From contig NC_016526.1 in the NCBI RefSeq assembly GCF_000236905.1, forward strand, positions 186,001 through 250,000: 64,000 nt of DNA, in the 5' to 3' direction. Source of the stretch: Tetrapisispora phaffii CBS 4417 (taxonomy: Eukaryota; Ascomycota; Saccharomycetes; Saccharomycetales; Saccharomycetaceae). This document shows, in pieces, positions 29,611-40,397 of the stretch. Under the pieces are notes generated by a model that searched no databases, was not told the DNA's origin, and worked only from the letters and a program-made list of their open reading frames with translations. A program made the translations under genes and the position numbers. Each line of letters opens with the position of its first letter. The stretch's first letter is position 1.

Positions 29611-31413
29611 ATGGCTTTGCTTCCAAGACGAAAAGTAAGACTACTTTTCCCTGCTATACTGCTATGCTTGGCATTTCCATTTGCTGTACATTTTGTTGAA
29701 CAATATAGATATAATGATTTGAAATCAAGATTACAAGAGAAAATTTATATTACACATCAGGTATTTTCCCCGTTCGACATAAAACAAATTCCGTCGTCAA
29801 TTATTGACGTATTGGCTCATGAAGCTATTAGGAAAGATAAAGAGTCTCCCCAAGAAAATAAAATAGATTGGAATAGGTTTGCTTATGTAAATTACGTTGA
29901 TGATATAGATTATTTATGTAATTCTATCGTTATATTCAAAACATTGAAGAGGAGATTCGGTTCAAAGGCCAAGATGGTTCTGCTGTTATCAGAAGCGGTT
30001 TTCAAATCTGCACATTCAGCTGCTGAATTAACTTTCTTGAATAACCAGCTACATGAAGCTAAACAGTTTTTAGGTGAAAAAGAGCTGGATATAAAATTAG
30101 TTACAATACCGAAGAATGAAGCTGAAACTCCAGAAAGTAATGAAAAGAGAGGCTTCTTAAATGCATTTAAAGAAAACCTTTCTGGTGGAGGCAGTTCCAA
30201 TGATGATGATACACCAGCTGCTGATAATGCACCGGTTCCGAACCCTCCAGTTGCCGGTAATATTCCAGTGGATAATGCACCGATTCCGAATGCTCAACCA
30301 GCTACAGCTAGTGCTCCAGATAGTAATGGCTCTACTAGTGAGAATATTCAAGTAGTGAATACAAACGGTGAAACTTCCTCCAATAATGAGAAGGCCACAG
30401 AAAACAAGTCAGACGCTGCAAATTCATTTGACTACGTTAGTGCTTTGACGAAGTATTCTATGTTCAATGCTATCAATTATGATCGTATTATATATATCGA
30501 TAATGATGCTCGTTTGACTCACAATTTAGATGAATTATTTTTCTTACCATCTTACATTGAATTTGCAGCTCCACTACAATTCTGGAAAATTCCTGTGGAA
30601 TCTTACACTGATTCTATTAGGCTAATGCAAAAGGATGGAGAAGACATCGATATAAGTCATCATTTAAATATGCTAACAGGTAATATTTTGAATCAGAAAG
30701 AATACTACAATTTCTTACCAAAACTACCACCTTCTTTATTTTTTGAAGATAAATCTATTATCCAGAGGGTAATGAAATCAGCTTCTGATGCTATTTCATT
30801 CCTTGATTTTGATGAACTAGGAATAACTAATAGTGTCCAATTCCAAACAAGTTTAATGGTTTTAAAACCAAATTCTGAAGTTTTCAAAAATATTCAAGAC
30901 AACATATTACCAAGTTTAAAGGGATCTTCCCAAGAGACAAATGGAGATTCGGCTATTATTAACAAAAATTTCTTTAATTTAAGAAGCATGTTGTTTAATC
31001 AGTATAATGATTATAAAAATAAATCAGAAGATTTCAGACCAAAAATAATGATTCTACCGTATAAAAGATATGGTTTATTGTCCAAGTTGATTAGAGACGA
31101 AGCTTATTATCCTATGCTAATTAATGATATTATTGGTTACCATAACATAAATGCATATCGTAGACATGAAAAAGAACTAGATATATTAGATGTGTTATCT
31201 GCATGCAAATATTTGCACTTTAACGAAGATTTATATGATAAACCTTGGCGTTACAAATCTATTAATGATATTCAATGTTCAATGTCTGGCTCCTCTTTAA
31301 GTCAAAAAGCATGTACTCTATGGAGACGTCAATATGACATGTTTTTATCCGATAGACAAATGTGTTTGATTGCGGAAGAAAAACCTCCAATAGCAAATAA
31401 AACTCCAAATTGA
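29611..31413 (+). CDS. GNT1: Golgi N-acetylglucosaminyltransferase Gnt1
   Basis: 600 residues against 491 in S. cerevisiae Gnt1 (YOR320C). It has a type II membrane layout: a short basic N-terminus (PRRKVR), then a hydrophobic anchor at about residues 11-27. Family blocks include WNRFAYVNYVDDIDYLCN (residues 87-104), the GT8-type DXD-bearing YDRIIYIDNDARL (Asp-297 to Asp-299), LDELFFLPSYIEFAAPL and ILPYKRYGLL. It adds GlcNAc to N-linked glycans in the medial Golgi. Between residues 191 and 275 there is an insertion rich in Pro, Ala, Asn and Ser, with a near-perfect 16-residue tandem repeat (DNAPVPN.../DNAPIPN...), just before the catalytic core. It is tail-to-tail with HSH49, the same pair as YOR320C/YOR319W. 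Confidence 0.92.
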   Translation: MALLPRRKVRLLFPAILLCLAFPFAVHFVEQYRYNDLKSRLQEKIYITHQVFSPFDIKQIPSSIIDVLAHEAIRKDKESPQENKIDWNRFAYVNYVDDIDYLCNSIVIFKTLKRRFGSKAKMVLLLSEAVFKSAHSAAELTFLNNQLHEAKQFLGEKELDIKLVTIPKNEAETPESNEKRGFLNAFKENLSGGGSSNDDDTPAADNAPVPNPPVAGNIPVDNAPIPNAQPATASAPDSNGSTSENIQVVNTNGETSSNNEKATENKSDAANSFDYVSALTKYSMFNAINYDRIIYIDNDARLTHNLDELFFLPSYIEFAAPLQFWKIPVESYTDSIRLMQKDGEDIDISHHLNMLTGNILNQKEYYNFLPKLPPSLFFEDKSIIQRVMKSASDAISFLDFDELGITNSVQFQTSLMVLKPNSEVFKNIQDNILPSLKGSSQETNGDSAIINKNFFNLRSMLFNQYNDYKNKSEDFRPKIMILPYKRYGLLSKLIRDEAYYPMLINDIIGYHNINAYRRHEKELDILDVLSACKYLHFNEDLYDKPWRYKSINDIQCSMSGSSLSQKACTLWRRQYDMFLSDRQMCLIAEEKPPIANKTPN

Positions 31414-31638
31414 GCACATTCGTATGACATTTTATAGTCTCATCGGGTTGATTAAATTCTTATTTTATGTATTCCTAAAAGTTTTTGTAATTAACTGTAA
31501 GTAGTTGAAATGCAATGTAATAATTAATTTACTTATTCATCATTTATTTAGTAAATTATCAATATAAAGGTATCTAACTTTATAACAAATAATTATGCTA
31601 GTTCTAATTTCTCGTATAACTCAAAATAATTTCCAATT

Positions 31639-32301
31639 TTATTTTATCAAGTCACGTTGGAGAGCTTCCTTATTCAGTAGTCTATCAATATCTTCCCCAA
31701 ACTTAATGACTTTTGAGGTATTATCTTTAAAAGCATAATCAACCTTAACTCTTTTATTTCCTACTAATGAGTTATTCAATATTTTAATGGCTTTATCTGA
31801 ATCGTCATAATTTTTCATATATAAGTATGCACACCTTAATTTACCATATGATAAATAAAAAAACTCAGGCTCTTTAAGCACTGGTCCAATTTTCTTAAAT
31901 AAACTGCTTAAAGTTTCAGTTGTGGTAGTTGAATCTATATCTTTAATAAATACTTTCGGTACAGGCAGAATCTCTACATTAGCGGTTTCAGTTTTATTTG
32001 ATGCATTAGCAGTTGATGCTGATAAAGCGTAGTTACTTAGACGTACCTTCAAAAGTTTCCCATATAGTCTTACTGTATTATTCATTACTTTTATCACATA
32101 TTGAACATCATCTTCTGTAAAAAAATCAATAAAGGCATATCCTTGATATGCCTGGAGAACCTTATCTTTAGGATATTTTATAGATGATATAGGTGCTACT
32201 TGGACAAACAGTTCATACAATATGTCAAGTGTAACTTGAGGATCAATATTCCCAACATAGACAGTTTTATTTGAATTCCATACTTTATTATTGCTGTTCA
32301 T
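31639..32301 (-). CDS. HSH49: U2 snRNP SF3b subunit Hsh49
   Basis: 220 residues (S. cerevisiae 213). Two RNA recognition motifs: RRM1 at about residues 12-90 with TVYVGNIDP and YQGYAFIDFF, and RRM2 at about 110-192 with PKVFIKDID and KLRCAYLYMK. The C-terminal tail LLNKEAL matches the family. Hsh49 binds Cus1 in the SF3b part of U2 snRNP and acts at branch-point recognition in pre-mRNA splicing. Its partner Cus1 is also encoded in this window, at 52.6 kb. The start ATG is at 32299-32301. Convergent with GNT1. Confidence 0.94.
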   Translation of the reverse strand: MNSNNKVWNSNKTVYVGNIDPQVTLDILYELFVQVAPISSIKYPKDKVLQAYQGYAFIDFFTEDDVQYVIKVMNNTVRLYGKLLKVRLSNYALSASTANASNKTETANVEILPVPKVFIKDIDSTTTTETLSSLFKKIGPVLKEPEFFYLSYGKLRCAYLYMKNYDDSDKAIKILNNSLVGNKRVKVDYAFKDNTSKVIKFGEDIDRLLNKEALQRDLIK

Positions 32302-33876
32302 TTCCGAAGGTTGTCACACATAAATTTATCGGAACTAAAGCTAACTCAAAAGGTCATTAATTTTGATTTACAAATGGAATAGTATAATAAAAAACAGTTT
32401 TGCAATAGTTTGGTTTGTCAATCTATTTTGATTAGTTTCTACTATTCTATTAGTCATATAGTATTCATAAAATACATTATTACCTTTATATGGGATTCGT
32501 TGTGTTTCTTATATTGGACCTTCATTATATTTTTATAAGTTTGTCTCTATTACCCGTCTAGGGCATCGAATTCTTAAAATTCTGAAAATTTTTCGATATT
32601 TGAAATAATACAATTAATATATAAAGACAACGTTTCTTGATATTTTAATGTTCCAATATAATACTATATATTTCTGTCTATAGTTATTGATTTTCTTTTT
32701 GCTATGTAAAAAACCAATTTACTAAATGATGATGAAGTTACTTGTTCAAAATATGAGATTCCATACTATCAGGCTGATGAATAAGGTTTCTAAGTCAGTT
32801 ATCGCTTGATTCTTTACCTTTTGATTGTTGAATCTAAATAATTTCAGTGAGGACAATTGTATATATTAATAATTGTTTTTTAGTTCGCTCTTTGAGATGA
32901 TTAAAGTTCACTAGTCAGTAAGAATATTTGATACATCTTTGATTTTGTCAGGATTTATTCCCAAATCTGAGGCGTTCATTATTATATTGCCATTCTTTTT
33001 CGTCAATTATTGTTAACAATATATGTTTATGAAGTCTTTGGCTTTGCAAGAACCTTAGCTATCGCTAATAGCGCCTCTTTTAAGTTTTTTAATTGAGATT
33101 TTGTTATTAGTTCATAGTATGCTGTGATTATTATAGGAGATTATGTTTCTCTTCCATATAGTAGTCAACTGTAATATCACATTAGGTATATTATAGATAA
33201 CAAGGTTTTTTGCATACTCACGTCTTGGCTTCATTATTATATTGGATTATTGGTGGCTATGATTGGTGGTATTGTATGAACGTTTGAGGCTTTTAGTCTA
33301 GTTACTAATAACTTTTGGTTATTTAATTTTGGCATTGTAATAATTTGTATTTTAATGTTTCATATAATCTAGAAATTTTTGATCCCTTCTAGAATTAAGG
33401 ATTAGAATAATATTTATTAATCATTACAATTTGACCATATTGGGGTATCATATTTATTTTTAATGATTTATAGTAAAATTGATGGTGATAGTTGATTAAC
33501 TCTGTTCGTTAGTATGATGAGATATCTTATGTTCTTGGATTAGTTTAATTTGAAGTCAAAGATTCAATCTCCTACTTAATCGCTCTTCTATCGAAATCAA
33601 TGATAGTATGCAGTTTCAAAGAAAGGATAAATGTTATTACTATTTAATACTAATATATACATCTTAAAAGTAAAAAGAACTATGTTATATTAACCTCAGA
33701 TATACTAAATATCATAGGAAACACATATCGCTTGCTATTAAATTTCTACTTATTAATAGTAATTATTATGTTAATTTTAGTTTATTTATCTAAATGTTTA
33801 TTTTATTACAAAATATTCTAGTATCTTTATTTTACATTATATTTGAATATAAAATAAAACCAGAATAAAAGTTTAT
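32302..33876. other. Long AT-rich intergenic region, FAA 3' end / HSH49 promoter
   Basis: 1.57 kb with no ORF of 60 codons or more in either direction. A stretch at 32724-32790 holds TGATGATGA and later CTGATGA, which look like C and C'/D' boxes of a C/D snoRNA, but I find no terminal stem or clear guide, so it is not called. Otherwise there is nothing beyond AT-rich sequence. Confidence 0.45.
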
Positions 33877-35961
33877 TTATGCATAGATTTTATCAACTTG
33901 AGATTTAACATTATCCAAAATTGCTTTTCTCTTTAATTTTTGAGCTGAGGTGACGTAACCATTTTGTGGAGTCCATTCACCTTTGAATAATACAACACCT
34001 TGTAATAATTCAATACCAGCCAAACCTTGAGCTCTACCTGTTTGTAGTATGGTCTTAAAGACCATATCATTGACTTTTTTGTCTTCTAAATAATCTTCAA
34101 TATCCTCATCAGCCTTCAAGATACCTTGCTTAACTGCTTCAGATTTCAATGGTGCTAAATTAGGAACCACGATACCTACTGGTTTGACTTTATGTTGGTC
34201 AGCATACACACAGATGTTTGTGACATATTGACATGATCTGTAAATAGATTCTAATTTTTCTAGAGCAATATACTCACCATTTGCAGTTTTAACTAAATTC
34301 TTCTTTCTGTCAATGATTTTAATTTGACCATTTGAAGTCCATTCACCAATGTCACCGGTGCAGAACCAACCATCATCGGTGAATGCTTCAGCGGTTTCTT
34401 GTGGATTTTTATAATACTCTTTAATAACTGATGCACCTTTTAATAATATTTCACCTTGATTATTTTTAGCTAAATAGCCTAATTCATCAACATCACGCAG
34501 TTTTGCAGTAACGGAACCTACTAAACTGCCAGCAATACCGAATTCGAAACTATTTATTCTTGTTACACAGCCATTAGCGCAAGTTTCTGTTAAACCATAA
34601 CCAACCAACATAGTACACAAAACGTTTGATATGAATTTTTGAGTATCAATACTAATTGGAGAACCACCATTCATGATTAATCTTAAATTACCACCTGTTG
34701 CAGATCTAACTTTTTTGAAAATTAAATTACCTACAGTATTGCCACCGGGAATGTGATAATTATTCATAAAAGATTTTGTATTATAAGCAGACCAAAATAC
34801 TTTTTGAGTAAGTTTTGGCATTTCATTTAATTTTGTAATAATACCTTTTTTAATCATTTCGAAGACTGCAGCAACACCAACCATAACACTTGGTTTAAAT
34901 AATGCTAAATCTGATTCACAATTACGTATTGAAGTAGGAGTTAAAGTTTTAACATTAGCATAACCTAACACACCACCCCAGTAGAAGACAATTAGTTCGA
35001 ATAATAGTTCGAAGATATGAGCCAATGGTAAAAATGCAATAATTCTATCTCTTGAACCAATATCACCGTAAACAGTTTCAGAGACACCGGCTATACCTGC
35101 TACTAAATTTGCATGCGTAATTGGAACACCTTTTGGATCACCTGTGGAACCACTTGTATACATAATACAGGATAAATCTTCTGGTTTTGGTGGATGTGGT
35201 TCAATTTCACCTTTTGAATCTTTGCCTAGTTTAATTATTTGATCATAGTGGAAAAATTGAATATCAGGTCTAATTTCTTTAATTTTTTCAACAGCATTAA
35301 AAGGATCTTGATAAATTTTACCATTTTGTCTCTTATCATTTGAATCAATTTTCTCTGTGTGAATAATGTATTTGATTGAATTTGCAGTTTTCAACGGATT
35401 GATTAACGTTGCTAGTAAACTATTATCAGTAAAGATGGCTTTTGATTCACTTTGAATTAAAGAATGAGTTAAACCACTTTCGCCCAGAGTATCATATGCA
35501 GTTACAATTGGAATTGATTGCGATTGAGCACCACAAAAGGTTTTCATCCATTTATGTGAAGTTGAAGCATAAATATGTAATTTATCTTCGGAATGTGGAT
35601 TTAAGCCAATTTTAACTAAACCTCTACCCATATCATGCATTATATTAGTCAATTCATTAAATTTGATATATTTATAATCGGTTAATTCAAAATATAACCA
35701 AGTTTTTTCAATTTCCTGTACTTTACCATCAATTTTTTTAGAGATCTTTTTCCTATCCTCATGAATTTCAATTATATCTCTCCAACCCATTGCAGTTCTT
35801 TTACCACCACGTTCAAAAGCCTCTAACAAAAACTCGTAAGCAGTGGAACAAGAATAACCTTTTGGTCTAACTAAAGGAGTATCTACAGTGGTACTAACTC
35901 TTGGAGCTGTTTCATGCTCATTAGCTGCTTTACCAACAATCTTAGTACATTGTTCGGCCAT
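33877..35961 (-). CDS. FAA1: Long-chain fatty acyl-CoA synthetase (Faa1/Faa4)
   Basis: 694 residues, the length of Faa4 and close to Faa1 (700). It is an AMP-binding enzyme: YTSGSTGDPKG at residues 268-278, an ATP-site block GYGLTETCANG, and the fatty-acyl-CoA synthetase signature DGWFCTGDIGEW followed by IDRKKNLVKTANGEYIALEKLESIYRS. It activates imported and endogenous long-chain fatty acids to acyl-CoA for lipid synthesis, protein acylation and beta-oxidation. FAA1 (YOR317W) and FAA4 (YMR246W) are duplicates from the whole-genome duplication. Flanking genes here come from both sister regions, HSH49 (YOR) on one side and COA6 (YMR) on the other, so the two cannot be told apart; the symbol is nominal. 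Start ATG at 35959-35961. Confidence 0.9.
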   Translation of the reverse strand: MAEQCTKIVGKAANEHETAPRVSTTVDTPLVRPKGYSCSTAYEFLLEAFERGGKRTAMGWRDIIEIHEDRKKISKKIDGKVQEIEKTWLYFELTDYKYIKFNELTNIMHDMGRGLVKIGLNPHSEDKLHIYASTSHKWMKTFCGAQSQSIPIVTAYDTLGESGLTHSLIQSESKAIFTDNSLLATLINPLKTANSIKYIIHTEKIDSNDKRQNGKIYQDPFNAVEKIKEIRPDIQFFHYDQIIKLGKDSKGEIEPHPPKPEDLSCIMYTSGSTGDPKGVPITHANLVAGIAGVSETVYGDIGSRDRIIAFLPLAHIFELLFELIVFYWGGVLGYANVKTLTPTSIRNCESDLALFKPSVMVGVAAVFEMIKKGIITKLNEMPKLTQKVFWSAYNTKSFMNNYHIPGGNTVGNLIFKKVRSATGGNLRLIMNGGSPISIDTQKFISNVLCTMLVGYGLTETCANGCVTRINSFEFGIAGSLVGSVTAKLRDVDELGYLAKNNQGEILLKGASVIKEYYKNPQETAEAFTDDGWFCTGDIGEWTSNGQIKIIDRKKNLVKTANGEYIALEKLESIYRSCQYVTNICVYADQHKVKPVGIVVPNLAPLKSEAVKQGILKADEDIEDYLEDKKVNDMVFKTILQTGRAQGLAGIELLQGVVLFKGEWTPQNGYVTSAQKLKRKAILDNVKSQVDKIYA

Positions 35962-37886
35962 TGCTGATTATATCTATGTGTATGTGTGTGTGTTTAAGTG
36001 TATTTGCGTACTTAATCGAATAAGTTCCTTTTCAATATACAAAGACTTTTGACCGAGTGGAAAAACAAGGAAGAAAGAACCTTTATATAGTTTCATTAAT
36101 TATAATACGACTGAGCATACATGAATGAGAGGGAACATGTAATTCTTATGATTGTCTTTATTATATATGCTATATATCTGAATCAATTTTTTATTTTACT
36201 TAGTTATATTTTTACCGCCCATATGATAACATGTCATGTGCGGCACTTTATCATAATTTTCTGCTGGATTACATTGCATATTTAACCTAATAAATAATAC
36301 AAACCGATGTAAATCATACAATATGTTCTTGATGTTAAATTTAAAAATAAGACAAACACAAAAACACAGACACAAAAAACAGATAAAACATACAAAATTC
36401 ATAATACTCTTACAGTTCTGCTGGTCACTAAGGGCGCTGAAAGTGCGAAATGTGTTTTTTATAATTTTAAGGTTGTCAAGTGATCTTGTTGGGGGGAAGA
36501 AGTGGACTGGACTGGAACGGAGTGGAGAGAAGGGAAGGGACGGACAATTTATTAGAAAGAATCTGTCTCTTGCACACAGTAAACAGACCACATGATGGTT
36601 TTTGTTGGAACATATTCGATATATGTGTGACGGTCTTTCCAGTTGGTAGGTATGATTTACAGGATGAGAGACAATCAGCAGTGGAATCGACGTACACGCG
36701 CAGGTTTGCTATCTTTGTGTGGCAAAACAGTAGGGACAGCGAGAGACACGGGCGTGTACAGTAACTCCAAGTGCAACGTGATGTAAATGAGTCGATCAAA
36801 CAGATACCTGTGCATCCATGCGTTCATCTCTCTGGAGTGGAGGAAATGTTGGAGCACGTCTCCTGTTGTATACACTTTATGTGTTGTTTTGCTTTTCAGC
36901 AATTTCGTTGCCAACAAGATGTGTCTAATCCAGTGCGTGCATGTCTGTGTGCCGATGCAGTTGGCTTTTTATTGTGTTACTCAACAAATTCTCAGGCGGG
37001 CACGAAGTTGGAGTTAATCTCCGAGAAAAGACAATCAAAGTAGAGTACAGGAAATGAAGTCTCGCTTTCTTTTTTTTTAGGGGCGTTACCACTTTTTGGT
37101 TTCTTGTATGTTTGCCAAGAGAGAAACCGCCGTGCGAACACCACGACTCGAAGGTGATTTAACTGACAATACGATTCTCTATTTTCTTGTTTTATCTGTT
37201 TATGTTTGTTCGGAATGTCAACCATTTCGAAAAAATCCAACAGATTTTTGTTGTGGAATATTGCCAGAAAGGGATTTAACTAGCTTAAATGAAAGAATTG
37301 CATTAAACCCGGAAAATAGAACATACAGTTGGTCAACAGGGCGCTTATCACTAGATGGTCTCTCTTTAGGTATAAGTCAATCAATCAGTTGTTACCCTTC
37401 TGCAAGTCAGGTGGGCTAAATAAAAATGTCGTTTTGTTTTTGTTGTTTTTCGTTTCGATTTTTGTAAAAGTCGGGGATAGTACAATTGTCTTGGTGATTA
37501 TCACTTTTTTGTTGAGTGAGATAAATATTTACAACGAAATAACAGGATGAATGGATATAACAGAGAGATCGACATTCTCAAATTTTCCTGTTAAATCCAT
37601 TCTGTTATTTTAAATCACCTGACTTAACGGAGAGCGAATTGAACCAAAGCTAAATCAAAACTGCATTGAATTCAATTTATATTGCATTAACGGAAGATAC
37701 AGTAACTTCAAAAAACTAAAATTAGGGAAGCTCTCTCTCCATTTACTGATCTATATATTGAAACGTTTATATTATCATCTTTAAAGGTACACAAGCACAA
37801 ACCCTCAATATTAACTATCATTTGTTATCGCTGCGATTATAATATCTAGTAGTTTAATAAAATAAAGGTTTGCATATTCAGTCATT
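35962..37886. other. Long divergent region FAA / COA6, candidate H/ACA snoRNA locus
   Basis: 1.9 kb between divergent genes. The stretch from about 36420 to 37420 is clearly less AT-rich than other spacers in the window, and it carries many short overlapping ORFs on both strands with no protein-like content, a pattern often produced by a structured non-coding RNA. In S. cerevisiae the roughly 1-kb H/ACA RNA snR86 lies between COA6 and FAA4, the same interval. I could not define its ends, H box or ACA box from sequence alone, so this is a positional candidate only. Confidence 0.4.
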
Positions 37887-38219
37887 ATGGGTTGGTTATT
37901 TGGCGATAACCGAAAGAAAGTCAATACTAGACAAGAAAGAGAGAAATGCTGGGAATCTAGAGATTTATTTTTTGGTTGTTTAGATAAAAATAATATTCTC
38001 GATGTGAGAACTGAGAAAAACTCTAAACTCGCTAAATCGGCTTGTTCAGCTGAGTTGAAAGGTTTTGAAAATAATTGCTCCAATAGTTGGATTAAATATT
38101 TCAAAGAGAAAAGAGTTGTAGACTTCAAAAAGAAGAAAATCGAACAAGAAATGATAGAAAATAACATCCAGCCACTAAATTTATCACCACAACAATACAA
38201 TTCAATGCAAAAAAAATAA
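37887..38219 (+). CDS. COA6: Coa6, cytochrome c oxidase assembly factor
   Basis: 110 residues (S. cerevisiae about 104). Paired cysteines are Cys-21 and Cys-31 (C-x9-C, in EKCWESRDLFFGCLD) and Cys-53 and Cys-64 (C-x10-C), followed by SWIKYFKEKRVVDFKKKK, the Coa6/COX6B-like helix-turn-helix signature. Coa6 is a small intermembrane-space protein that helps deliver copper to the CuA site of Cox2. The start is the ATG at 37887 in the family's MGW/MGL context. It is convergent with the SUN-family gene (138 bases between ends), the same pair as YMR244C-A/YMR244W. Confidence 0.94.
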   Translation: MGWLFGDNRKKVNTRQEREKCWESRDLFFGCLDKNNILDVRTEKNSKLAKSACSAELKGFENNCSNSWIKYFKEKRVVDFKKKKIEQEMIENNIQPLNLSPQQYNSMQKK

Positions 38220-38357
38220 ATATAATTAGAACAGCTTGTAAATAAAATCATGAAGAATTCATTGAAACATTAAAAACGTGTACAGAAGGAGATATTTTTA
38301 TAAATTCATATATTATTTATAGTTTGTTTTTTTTTTTGGTCATATTTTGTAATTTTA

Positions 38358-39284
38358 TTAAACTTCGAAAACTTCGATGTTTGCTTTAGCACCATTCTTG
38401 GCAGTGACGACACAGAATGCACCGCCTCCAGCGCCATCGGCAGATTGTGTGGAGTTCACAGCATTGATATCTTGAGAACTTGGGTCGATTGAACATGGTA
38501 AACCTTCACACTGGGATGGGTCATCACAAGTGATTCTCACACCATATGAAGGCTTGACGTTCTTGAATGGAGAAGTGTCCTCCAAGTAGACAGGATTCCA
38601 GCCGATCTTGACAAAAGTGTTCTGGTTGTCATCCATGTTGGCACCAGCAACATAAGGAGCCCAGTTACCCCATGGGTTAGCGGTACTGCCCCACTTACAA
38701 CCATCGTCGACGCTGACACCTGGTGGGTTGACGTAGAAATGAGATGCAGTGGAAGCCCAGTAATCTGTACCCGGGACAGCAAGAACGGAGTCGGAGTTGC
38801 TGCCAACTAAGGTTGGAATCAGCATTTCTTCGTTACCGGGTAGAACCGTCTGACAAAAAGCGACGTCGCTGCCAGCTTGATTTTTGGCGATGAATGTACC
38901 TTTACCGTCGTAACAGTAATCTTTCTCAGGGAATGGCTTTTGTAAAACACCATTATCGTCACAGTATAAACCACCATATTGAGAGCCAGGGTATGTGTAA
39001 GAAGTAACCTCTGGGTCCCATTGGGCCATCAACTGACCTGGCTTACATGCATATGGACACCAGGAACCGTAGGAACATTGTTGGTCGTAATGCATAGCCC
39101 AGCCAGCATTGGTACCGCTCGTTTGAACGGCCACCATACCTTCCTCGGAAGGGAAGGCACAAGTACCACCACGTCTATCAACATGGTCGTGCTTGTGGTG
39201 GGAATCGGCTTCAGGTAATGGAGAACCTCTAGCAAAGTTGATAAAGGAAATCAAACTGATAAAACTAATTCTAGATAGCACCAT
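38358..39284 (-). CDS. SUN-family secreted cell-wall protein, YMR244W homolog
   Basis: 308 residues. An N-terminal signal peptide (about 1-20, SFISLISFINFARG), then a His-rich stretch ending in DRR (about 36-38), a possible Kex2-type cut, then the Cys-rich SUN domain with CSYGSWCPYACKPGQLMAQWDP, PYPGSQ-like YPGSQYGGLYC and GCKWGS. The family includes Sim1, Uth1, Nca3 and Sun4; the nearest is YMR244W (355 residues), which also neighbours COA6. SUN proteins act at the cell wall and septum and are described as glucan-binding or glucosidase-like, but this member is uncharacterised. Codon use is of the frequently used type (GGT, GTC), suggesting good expression. Start ATG at 39282-39284. Confidence 0.9.
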   Translation of the reverse strand: MVLSRISFISLISFINFARGSPLPEADSHHKHDHVDRRGGTCAFPSEEGMVAVQTSGTNAGWAMHYDQQCSYGSWCPYACKPGQLMAQWDPEVTSYTYPGSQYGGLYCDDNGVLQKPFPEKDYCYDGKGTFIAKNQAGSDVAFCQTVLPGNEEMLIPTLVGSNSDSVLAVPGTDYWASTASHFYVNPPGVSVDDGCKWGSTANPWGNWAPYVAGANMDDNQNTFVKIGWNPVYLEDTSPFKNVKPSYGVRITCDDPSQCEGLPCSIDPSSQDINAVNSTQSADGAGGGAFCVVTAKNGAKANIEVFEV

Positions 39285-40397
39285 TTTGTATTCGAAAAAA
39301 AATGAATGAATGAATGTACTAAGTTGGGTAAAATAATATAAATTAAAAATGAATGACTAGCCTTGTTGGAGTGGCTTGAATTTTTAGTTTTTGTATGTCT
39401 TTATTTGGTGGTTATTGTTAACTATGACTTCTGTCGCTGTAACACTAAATGCAAACTTACGTATTTTTGAGCTTTTTAATTAAAATAATAGAAGTAATGA
39501 AAGTTGATATAATATAATCTAAAATGGACTATCGATTTATATACGGTTGATTTCATAAATTTCCTTTATGAGAATTCTTTCTTTTCACTTTCATTTCGTT
39601 AATTTATGATTACAAGAACTATTCTCTGTGATTAAATCGCTTGGCAAATAGCAATACACGTAGGACTGCCAGGCAATTTCATGGTCTATCTAGTAATCAA
39701 ACTATTACAAACATTTTACTCTATTAGCCATAAATAGTACTCCACAATAAATGAAGGATAGCAACTTACCTTCATGTGTAATATATTGTATTATTACATT
39801 TACACTACAGCTGTTTTTAAGATTTATCCAAGGGAGAAAGGTATGATCATATTCGCAACAAAAATCAGAGATTTCGTTGATAAATGTTTCTTTTCCAGGC
39901 TATCGTCGAACCTTTCGAGCATAGCCATCTTCGATGCAGTATGTAGGAACAGTTACTTAAATCTGCCTTGGTCAAAGAATGTTTCTTTTTCCAGCTATCT
40001 GCGATATTCAAAAATTCTTGACGCTTCTTCATGTTTCTCATAAATGGAAGCCCGCGCGTCAGCAATGTCTTGAGCAGTAGTACTTCAACTTATTTCAAAA
40101 TGTATGCCTCTAAACTGGCGTTTCAGAGAAAAAAGAACAATTTCAGAATTCATTAAAGTTTCGATATTATTTCAGATCATCAAAGAATCTGATTCCTGCA
40201 TATAATTCATTAGATATTTATATTTCAAGTATTGATTTTGGAATATTTCAGAGCTGTATGGTATTCTCTTAGTTTAAATGTTAAAAGTGCAGTGAATATT
40301 TTATTCCTAATGTCTATATTGTCGCTATACGTCTTTAATTAACAAGTTACAACTTTCATTATTTAGAGTTTACTTAATATATCAGTATGAATTATTC
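39285..40397. other. Intergenic, SUN gene promoter / SFG1-like 3' end
   Basis: 1.1 kb. A 27-base sequence at 39883-39909 recurs in near-identical form at 39978-40004. A minus-strand ORF (39865-40065) spans both copies but is not recognised. No other gene is visible. GAAT repeats (AATGAATGAATG) lie at about 39301-39314 just upstream of the SUN gene start. Confidence 0.45.

Noticed and set aside
36196..37550. Nine overlapping ORFs of 70-131 codons upstream of the FAA gene
   Set aside because: Frames on both strands overlap, none has a domain or signal; better explained by higher GC of a possible non-coding RNA.
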